A DNA stretch of 64,000 nt from Azolla caroliniana (lineage: Eukaryota > Polypodiophyta). Shown here piece after piece: positions 55,913 through 64,000 of this stretch; the first letter of the stretch is position 1, and every line of letters begins with the position of its first letter. The translations under genes were made by a program, and so were the position numbers. The DNA is taken from positions 682,001 to 746,000 of the forward strand of contig JBHGNT010000014.1 of assembly GCA_043228905.1 (NCBI GenBank). The letters run 5' to 3'. The notes beneath the pieces are model-generated. The model did not search any database. It was not told the DNA's origin and worked only from the letters and a program-made list of their open reading frames with translations.

Positions 55913-56661
55913 GACTACCAAAGGTAACCTACCACTATTGCCCCTAAAGAAATGCCTTCATATGGAATGGATGATAAGTTTGTCAGCTTGTGTCCAACAG
56001 TAAGTTTGTCATCTTGTGTCCAACACTCAATGCTACCATCATATAAAAAGAGTAAGATTTCATGTAAGAGATTTTCATGAATTGAAGCCAAATACTTTTA
56101 CCTATTTCTAATCTTATCTTAAATAAAGTTATGAAGATGTCATTGATGTGCATCTATAAGTATTGATTTTTCGATATCAAACTACCAATCTTTTCATGTT
56201 CATCTACAATTGCCCTTAGAACAAAGGCCACAAGGATAGACAAAGAAAATAAAGACTGTCAAATATGATCATTAATATCCAACCAATCAATAATAGACAC
56301 ACAAATATGTAGAGAGTTTAACGAGGACAAGTAGTTAGGATAGTATTATTGAATGTCAGTTTTTATGGTGGAAACACGATTATATAGAGAAACTAACTAG
56401 AACAAGCAACTAAGCTAACATTACATGATGTAACTCTTTAATGTATATGGGGCCCTAAGTGTGTGTTAGGGTAAAGGTTGGGACTATGTCGCTTCCATGT
56501 ACCTCATGAAACGTATTTATAGATCGATGGATTTTTGCCTCCCGTTGCTGTTGTTAGCCTTGATTCCAAACCGACATATACCCTTTTAATGGCAAATTGG
56601 CGAAAGTGGTTGTCAAGCACTTTTGAGATACTAGCTTGCTTAATGTTTACCTATTAGTTCT

Positions 56662-56705
<44 letters not shown>

Positions 56706-57750
56706 TGCTTTACTCTCTCTTACACAAAGAAGCTATTATTATTAACACCACTTCTTAATACAAAGAGGAATATTAGGGTTCAACTTACTTAACTCTTAAC
56801 CTTAATCTCTCTTAACTCTAATGAAGGATTAAGGAGATAGAAGAGGAGCTCCTAGTGCACTAATAGAAAAGGAGAAACCCTAGGAATCAAGAAGAGGCTC
56901 CCTTTCATGCTAGGTTGCCCATTGGGCTACATTGTTTCCTTTTTGGTCTGTTTTATCCCCCTTTTTAACTAAGGTTGGTTGAGCTTAGTGTCTCTTGTTG
57001 GTGCCATAATCTCAATAGTCGGTGTGTTGAGTGTCTGATACTTCACAAGGATTTTGATATAAGGTTTCATTCGATCACACGGAAAAACACAATGGTGATT
57101 GAGTGGAAGAGTTCATTAAAGAGGTGTTAGGTCAATTCCAAGTCATGAGATCATCCATTTTCGCACAAGTCCATTTGACTCCCTCTTCAGACTTTGTCAA
57201 TGGTACTATTCTCCTTTTTCTCTTTGAAGTCTTGAAACTCCAATATGTAGCTAAATCTATTCTCCACCTTTTATGGCAAAGAGGTTCATAGTGATGATTC
57301 ATAGAAGAAAAAGATAATTTTACTTATTGTTGCAATGTTGTTCCTCAAATCACTACATTTCCTTTCATTTTCTTCATCAATTTCGTAGAAGGAGCTTCAT
57401 TGCTTCATACCATTTTGTTAAATGTATTGAGAAAATTAGTATCTAGGTTGTAATTTTTGTTTATAGTATTAAACATATTAGTGTTTGGGTGGGCAAAGAG
57501 ATAACAAAGGGAGAGGGAAAGTGTCAAGGACATGTCAATGTGTCGTGATAGAAAGAGGGGAGGCGATTTACACCAAATTGGCATGGGATCCAATTGACTA
57601 TCTACGGATAAACACATTGATTGGTAATAACTTCAAATTTTTCCAATATTCTGTGTAGTTAGGCTAACATATTTTGTTTGTTGCATGGGATGTTTTACCA
57701 ACTGCATTTTAATACTAGAGTCAACAAGGTATTGCTCCAACGTTTCTTAA
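55913..57750. other. intergenic, no gene seen
   Basis: AT-rich, with a (CT)n run at 56668-56703. Short frames only, no domain recognised. Confidence 0.55.
56667..56703. repeat. (CT)n microsatellite
   Basis: About 18 uninterrupted CT units. Confidence 0.93.
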
Positions 57751-57779
57751 GTTTTGGGGTAAGCTATAGGAAAGAAAAC

Positions 57780-58205
57780 AATCATGACAAATACTTAACT
57801 TGTGGTGGTTACTTGTGCATCGAGCCTTGCTTGTTAGCACATGGTTGCACAAGATGAGTGTATCCTCTAATTGTGCTCATCGTTATTTGCAAGTTGAATC
57901 ACAAAAACATTGTCTACGGGACTTCCTTGAGTCACAATTGGTATGGAAACGTCTCTTAAGAATATTTGCGAATTACTTTCGCCCATCATTATTCACACGG
58001 GGCATGGTGGTTTGGACATCACTTGTCTGCTCAGTTTTTCATTATGATGTTGAGTCTATGGACCATGGTTTTGGCATCAATTATGGAATAGTTCATGTAC
58101 TTCGTTTAATGTTCATGTAGTTTTTCGGAAGAAGGGAGGAGATGCAACCATTATGGGAGTTATTGAGTAGTATTACTATATACTACATCTGGAAGGCTTG
58201 TTTCT
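57780..58205 (+). pseudogene. LINE zinc-binding RVT tail remnant
   Basis: The plus-strand reading NCAHRYLQVESQKHCLRDF, followed by ESQLVWKRLLRIF, matches the zinc-binding tail of plant LINE reverse transcriptases; expected cysteines are partly replaced (Arg/Tyr and Phe at CxxC and WxC positions). A later frame (IYYIWKA) continues it. The reverse transcriptase itself is not present, so this is a small 3' fragment. Confidence 0.6.
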
Positions 58206-58480
58206 CTCACATTTTTGGGAGCCCTACTCATGCTTTTGGGAGCCCAATGAGCCCGACTCACTGGCTAAGGAGCCTGCAGAGGCCGACTCACTCGTATGGG
58301 AGTCCGAGGAGCCCCATTCAAATCTAAGGAAGGAGCCTTGCTCATTATTTTGGCTTACTATAAAAATCCTTCAAACCTTGATGCCTGTCATTTTCATCGA
58401 TGGTTCAAACAAAGCGTCAGGGCCTTAGGAATTGTTCCATGCATTGCATGATGGTTGTTGAAGACTAGATCTAGCAGTCT
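58205..58480. repeat. short degenerate repeat around GGGAGCCC
   Basis: TTTGGGAGCCC, GCCCGACTCACTGG and variants recur several times within about 130 bases (58210-58340). This makes a low-complexity stretch between the LINE fragment and the protease-like remnant. Confidence 0.5.
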
Positions 58481-58980
58481 TCGTGATTGAGGGTGAATTG
58501 CATTCGTTGTGCAGAACAAGGGAGATGGCATCCACGTGGATGATGCCCTTCTTCCACATGTGGATGGACTACTCTGTCCCCCTTGAGATCAGTGAGCGAT
58601 TTCATATTGTCCATCCATTTTGGGTACAACTGGTAGGGAAAAGTGATAAGGGGGAAGATATCCTCATTCGGGTACCTGAATGGGAATATGTCTTCATTTC
58701 AATGGGTGCTTTGGATGTACTCGCGATCATGTTATACCAGTGTAGGGGCCAAGAAGGTGAGGAGCCCAATAGTCTATTGCGACCCATTGAATAATCCGTC
58801 GACGGTCATCAGCAATGAGGGGCATCATGTATTGCATATCCCGACCAAACCCAATGGAAAAGATTGTGGGTTTGATGTGATTCTTACTATTTAGATGATG
58901 GTTGAGGAGTTCATTCAGGGATTTGATTCGGTAGATTTTGTAAGTATGGCCCAAGTATTGAATAATGGAAATTTGTTTTT
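58480..58980 (+). pseudogene. Ulp1/SENP-type (C48) cysteine protease-like remnant
   Basis: The plus strand reads WEYVFISMGALDVLAIMLYQC in one frame and then, after a shift, IVYCDPLNNPS and HIPTKPNGKDCGFDVILT, ending at TAG 58892-58894 with similar sequence continuing (MMVEEFIQGFDS). D-P/S-L followed by NG-x-DCG matches the Asp and the catalytic Cys of Ulp1-like SUMO proteases. The His expected in HWVLA is lost (LDVLA). Such domains are carried by some plant MULE and CACTA transposons as well as by host genes. Which origin applies here cannot be told. Confidence 0.5.
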
Positions 58981-59193
58981 GTAAGAGCTATAGTGAATGT
59001 GTGCATTGGTGTAGGGTAAGGAGCAATGGTTCGGAATCGAAGACGTGGAGCTCCTTCGGAAAATGCGATGAAATGGGCACGCCGGATTCAGGGCTTTCCC
59101 ATATATTAATCGTCCAAGGTTGTACTTTGTAACATCAAATATATGATATCGGTGTATTATGAAGCTTTTTTTGGATCAGTTTTTTGTAACAAG

Positions 59194-59617
59194 TGTTAGA
59201 ACCAAGAGAAAAGATAGAGTGACAGAAGAAAGATATAAAGAGATCACAAGAAGAGAGGAATGAAATAATAAGGGAAGAATGAATGTATTAAGATAGAATG
59301 AGAATGGATACAAGATAGGTAATGAGACCTTAAGACTGGTGTTGATTCGAATTGATTTAAGAATACATGTATGTCTGTATTTATAGGTTCCTATAGAATA
59401 GCTTAGAGATTTCTATAATGTTCTAGAATGTTCTAGACCTAGAATATTCTAAGATGTTCTGGGACATTCCAAAACATTCTTGAATGATCTCGAGTTTTTA
59501 CAATAATCAATATATTACAAAAGTAGCTTTTATCCTCTCATATGACAATGAGCTATCTTAATGGTTGGTTTTCAGTTATGGATTACAAGGTCCTAATTTG
59601 GTCATGTGTTCATGACA
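59194..59617 (-). repeat. 3' LTR of chromovirus D
   Basis: The plus-strand reading starts TGTTAGAACC and ends TCATGACA, giving TG...CA limits of 424 bases next to the end of the chromodomain. It has a CTGTATTTATAGG TATA-like motif and clustered TTCTAGAATGTTC tracts as in the block at 11951-12825. The other LTR is outside the window, so the limits are provisional. Confidence 0.55.
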
Positions 59618-59646
59618 CCTTCGAGAATGATGAGTGGAAGTTGGCA

Positions 59647-60393
59647 TTAACATTTTAGGGCTGGGTTTGTTTGGACAGTGTCGATGGAAGTCGTCGACAA
59701 GAGCTTGAGCATTACAAATGTTATCAACAGGTTCCCAAGTGCGATCACTCGAACGATAGCCAAGCCAATATAAACTAGATAATAGAGCTTATTGTGCACA
59801 ATCTTAGAATCGAGAATAGCGGCTACCTCGTATTTTGGGCCATCAACAAGTTGGATAGAAGGCAAAGGTGGCACGACACGATTAGGAATTAAAGAGGTGC
59901 GGCAAGGTTCCAAAAGAGAACTATGAAAGATTGGGTGAAGCCGCATGTGTGTAGGAAGGTTAAGATGAAATGTTGCATCATTAATCCGTGATGTGATGAG
60001 AAAAGGACCTAAGCGTTGATAATCGAGCTTAGCACACGGTCGAGTAGTCTTGATGTAACGACGAAGCAACCATACTCGGTCACCAACCTTAAGAGGAGAC
60101 TTAAGACGATAGTGATTTGCATTGGTCTTGTGGTGTACTTGAGCTTTCTGAAGATGTGAAGATAACTCGAACTGGATTTGTTGTAGTCGGTGGAGGTGAT
60201 GCGCCGCACTATGTTGTCGTGATACCTCGAGAAGATTCAGGATACACCATCGAGGGTGGTTGCTGGTGTAGGTAAAGAAAGGTGTAACTTTGGTAGAAGA
60301 GTGTACCGTGTTGTTGTATGCAAACTTGGCAAGATGTAAAATATTACTCCAATCATCTTGTTCATAACTGATGAAGCATCGGAGATAAGCCAA
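59647..60393 (-). pseudogene. chromovirus D integrase C-terminal part and chromodomain
   Basis: A 248-codon open stretch. It has the post-core region (FAYNNTVHSSTKVTPF, DRVWLLRRYIKT, KLDYQRLGPF, HPIFHSSLLEP) followed by the chromodomain start KYEVAAILDSKIVHNKLYYLVY. The second half of the chromodomain is garbled by a frameshift after YLVY. Confidence 0.85.
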
Positions 60394-61120
60394 AGAGAGT
60401 TTGCTCGTCAGTTTGTTCGAGCGTTTGATTTGTTTGCTCTGTTTGTCCGTTAGTTTGTGAAGGATAAGCTGAAGAGAGTTTGCAAGAGATTTTGAGGCCT
60501 ACCCATAGGTGCTTCCAAAAGTGAGAAATAAATTGAGGACCATGATCATTAATTATATTGTTCGGAAGACCATGATGACGAAACACTGCACGCATAATGA
60601 AATCTGTGGTTTCTTGACTACTGATACTCTTTACACATGGAAAAAAATGGTCCATCTTGGTAAATTGATCCACAGTGACTACTGTTAAAATAGTATCAAA
60701 GCCTTCGGAAGGTGGTAGATCCGTAATGAAATTCATAGAAATAGATTGTCATGGCTTGTTGGGAGCCGATAATGGTTGTAGCAAGCCATAAGGATTATGC
60801 CTGGGTATTTTGGCACGACAACAGGTGTCACACGTGCAAATGTAATCTTTGACAAATTTTTACAAGTGAGGCCACCAAAACGAACCCTTCACCAGCTCAA
60901 TGGTCTTGGCAATACCAAAATGTCTAGCCATATGGGCAACATGACAGTGTTCTAAAACTTGAAGGCGGGGTGATCCATCAGGGACATAAAGGAGATTCTT
61001 GTAGAAGAGTAAGTCATCTTGCCACTTGAAGTCCTCATAGTGCTAAGATGACCCTTGCAATGTGGAGGAAGATGCATGGCTTGAACCAATGTGGGCTAAG
61101 ACATCCTAAGTTAGCTAAAT
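60362..61120 (-). pseudogene. chromovirus D integrase zinc-binding part and core
   Basis: In the core (60736-60362) the first catalytic residue is changed: MNFITDLPPS in place of MDFITDLP. The later NDHGPQF (Asp) and NGQTEQTNQTLEQ (Glu) are present. The upstream zinc-binding region is broken by stops. Confidence 0.83.
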
Positions 61121-61871
61121 CATCGGAGTGAAGTTGTTGTCGAATAGTATCAAGAAGGCTTGAATTGAGTGGTGTGGCATAAACTGTTGTTGGTTGTATC
61201 TTTGATGGTCCGAGAAGAATCTGTTGTTGATTGTCGAAGGCCGGATCTCCAGGTCAAAGTGCCAGATATGAATGCCGCGACAAAGCATCTACTTTCCCTT
61301 GTTGTTTTCCTAGGCGAAAAATGATCTTGAAATCGAAACGTGTTACAAATTGAGCCCACCAAGCTTGTCACCTATTTAACACTCGAGTTGTTTGAAAATA
61401 TGTAAGATTTTTGTGATCACTATAAATGATGATTTGATGGAGGCGATCCTTCTAAGAAATGTCACCATTGCTCGAAAGAGTCGACCACAACTAGTAACTC
61501 CTTGTCATACACCTCATAGTTTATCTCCGCAATAGTAAATTTTCTCGAGTGAAACACGACTGGATGGGATTGCCCATCCTCACCTGGTTGCGATAGGATA
61601 CTCCCCTGTGCGAAGTCTGATGCATCCACCTCAATGGTAAATGGATTTTCGGGATCAACATGAGCTAGGATAGGAGCTTATGTGAATGCCTCTTTCAGTT
61701 GAGTAAATGACTTGTCCGCTTCAATAGTCCAAACAAATGATTGATTTTTCTTGGTGAGTTGGGTGAGGGGCAACACAATGTTGAATAATTAAATTTGTGA
61801 TAGAAGTTGGCAAATCCGAGGATACATTGGACGTCTCGAACTGAACATGGGGGTTGCCATTCTAATATTGT

Positions 61872-62480
61872 TTAGACTTTTGTTGGATCCATAAAAATAC
61901 CCTTGGATGACATCGTGTATCCCAAAAAATCGACTTGTTTAGAATCAAAACTGCACGTCTCAAGTTTGGCATAAAGACCATACTTTCCTAGGCATTCAAA
62001 TACTTTCCGCACATGTATATCATGCTCCTCCTGTGTTTTAGAGTAAATCAACAGATCGTCTAAGTAGATGATGAGAAAGATATCCAAGAAATCCCAGAAA
62101 ATGTCATTTGCCATATGTTGAAAAATTGCGGGTGCATTTGTGAGCCCGAAAGGCATGACTGTATACTCGAAATGACCATACCGAGTGCGAAATGCAGTAT
62201 TCCACTCATCTCTCGGTCGAATTTGAACAAGATTATATGCACCCCTTAGATCAATTTTGGTAAAATGCTTTGCCCCACCAATGCCCTCTAAAAGACTGGA
62301 GATTAAAGGTAGAACATACCTATTTTTTATGGTGACTTTATTTAAGCCTCGATAGTCCACAACCAAACGCAGTGAGCCGTCCTTTTTCCTCACAAAAAAG
62401 ATAGGAGCACCAACTGGAGACTTTGAATGTAGAATAAACCCATGTGCAAGATTCTCCTCGATGTATTCTCAAAAAACCCC
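61872..62480 (-). pseudogene. chromovirus D reverse transcriptase
   Basis: A 173-codon uninterrupted piece (62393-61872) carries [34 protein letters not shown] and the catalytic [11 protein letters not shown], then [12 protein letters not shown] and [10 protein letters not shown]. It is the best-preserved domain of this element; the flanking parts are in other frames. Confidence 0.9.
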
Positions 62481-62828
62481 AAGCTCAGTTGGTGACAAAT
62501 TGTAGATCGGACCCCATCGTGGCTCTTTTCTTGGTTGGAGGTCAATGGGACTATCGTGCGACTGAGGCTTTGGAAGTATAGTAGCTTTAACTTTGTCGAA
62601 AACATCAACATATTCTTGATATTTTTGGGAATTTGAATGTTTGAATTCCCTTGATTGGCACTAGAAGTGTCACTGATACTAGAAATAAGAAAAGTTCCTC
62701 CTTTCCTCCCATTTGGCACAATTGTTGCAATGTGATCGTTGAAATTTGATGAAAAGGAGATGGTGCGTTGGTAGAACAACATTCTTTAAGAGAATAATCC
62801 TGGGTTCGATCCTTGGCAATGATGTTCT

Positions 62829-64000
62829 CTACTGAAGGGCACCAAATTTCTCGCTTGCTCCAATCAATTCTTGGGTTATGTATAGCTCGAACCATGGCAA
62901 ACCGAGGACAATTGGATGCTCGGGGCTACGGATTATGTTAAGGGAAACTACACATCCTAAATCACCTAAGAGTATTTGTATTGGCTCAGACTCTTCAAAT
63001 ATCTTCCTAGAAGCTATGAGACATCCATCAATCACTACTACGGAAACTGGACAAGGAAGTGTATTCAAGACATATTTGGTGTTTTTGGGCAAAATCTCTA
63101 TTCATGAAAAAAGAATTGGCTCTGGTATCTAAGAGAGCTTGGACCTGAAGTTGACAACTCGGTGTCCTAACTTGTACTTGGGCTGAGAAGACTCTACTAA
63201 CATGCTTGGAAGAAATGGAACCCACACTAGGTTGTACAAATCTAGGGTTTTCCAACCAAATGACTCCTATTTTGGCCAGACTTATTAGTTTGACTCCTCT
63301 TCTAATTGGTTTAGGACTTCAAACTTATTGGACAGGGGTGGATTATTTATAATATTAGAATCACTGACTACTAAAACGTTGGATTCATTTTTATTGTCAT
63401 AGTGAATTTGATTTACCTGACATCTCGGCTTGCCGGAGCAATGAATGGCTATATGTCGTGGACCTCCGCAATATAAGCACGGACAGTTTGCTCGACGTCA
63501 TTGCTTCTTTTTGTTCAACAACAATCCTCATCGTTGGGTCATATCGATCTCCATGGGTGTAGGACTATCCATTGGGATTGGACTATGTGTTTGCCTGGGA
63601 GTTGGAGCAGGGCTTTATGTTTGCCTTGGAGATGATTGCGTCATTACTAATGCATAAGTTGGTGTGAATCTTGATCTTGTTATTTGTTATTGTCGCTCAC
63701 ATCGATGCTCAAAAAGGTGATTATCACACCGTATTGCTCAACTAATAGCTTCTGTAAGTGATTTTGGATCCTCGCGGAAGGTAAGAAGTAAGTCTTTAAC
63801 ATCACTATGAAGGCCAGAATGAAATTGCTCCATTAGGGCTTGTTCATCCCAAGGAATATCGTTTGCGATGAGACAAAAATTGGGTGCATATGTCGATACT
63901 AGCTAATCACCTTGACGTAGTGTACGAATCTTTTTTATTGTTGTTCTTGCTCCATCTGTATCTCCGAAGCAAGCATTAACTTCTTTGACAAATTCCTCAA
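62829..64000 (-). pseudogene. chromovirus D protease, zinc knuckle and gag end
   Basis: The protease site reads ALLDTRANSFFMN instead of the D-S/T-G-A form, so the glycine after the catalytic DT is lost. Upstream, CLYCGGPRHIAIHC (about 63482-63441) is a CCHC knuckle, preceded by gag-like sequence reaching the window edge. Confidence 0.8.

Larger units (their letters stand above)
59194..64000 (-). mobile_element. chromovirus (Ty3/gypsy) D, 3' four-fifths
   Basis: Minus-strand order from the window edge: gag end (64000-63600), CCHC knuckle (about 63490-63440), protease (63255-62830), reverse transcriptase (62480-61872), RNase H (about 61800-61150), integrase (about 61100-60100), chromodomain (59900-59650), LTR. 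It is related to remnant C at 12850-15835. Stops, frame changes and lost catalytic residues show that it is dead. Confidence 0.9.

Overview
The window reads as nuclear DNA of a land plant. It holds a plant-type arogenate/prephenate dehydratase, an intron-bearing gene for a CstF64-like protein without an RNA-recognition motif (the Arabidopsis ESP1 type), plant copia elements primed by initiator tRNA-Met, plant chromoviruses and a large gypsy element. The sequence does not fix the species. The intergenic DNA is AT-rich and dominated by old transposons, so this is repeat-rich chromatin with few host genes.

Layout: 1-3610, 3' part of a decayed Ty1/copia element (+). 4160-8205, decayed L1-type LINE (-), abutting 8205-9140, a broken gene with DUF7869-type motifs (-). 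10031-10180, an isolated promoter plus first exon (+), followed by a palindromic satellite (10383-11057). 11950-15835, LTR-like DNA and a truncated chromovirus (-). 15840-21470, no recognisable gene. 21480-25213, the ESP1-like gene (+), whose first coding intron is GC-AG. 26382-26876, a possible small membrane protein (-). 31922-33346, intronless dehydratase gene (+). 33350-38685, no gene. 38686-55912, a complete but decayed copia element (-) with matching AAAGG target duplications. 55913-59190, remnants of a LINE and of a Ulp1-type protease domain (+). 59194-64000, a decayed chromovirus (-) running off the window.

Nested inside the second copia element is a young 9.8-kb gypsy element (39517-49338, -). 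It has CTCCC target duplications and 419-bp LTRs that differ at two positions by eye. Its gag-pol frame is complete except for one in-frame TAG, and a second long frame downstream of pol (about 990 codons, coiled coil) also has a single in-frame TAG. The copia host additionally carries a 701-bp internal tandem duplication and an LTR-like insertion with its own TATA box.

The host genes are unrelated to each other: one makes phenylalanine precursors in the plastid, the other takes part in mRNA 3'-end formation. No operon-like or cluster logic is visible. The most unusual material is the gypsy element's extra ORF and paired TAG codons, the copia family's C-terminal extension, the hairpin-rich satellite, the DUF7869 relic, and a set of nonsense codons that fit C-to-T change at CAG (CHG) sites.
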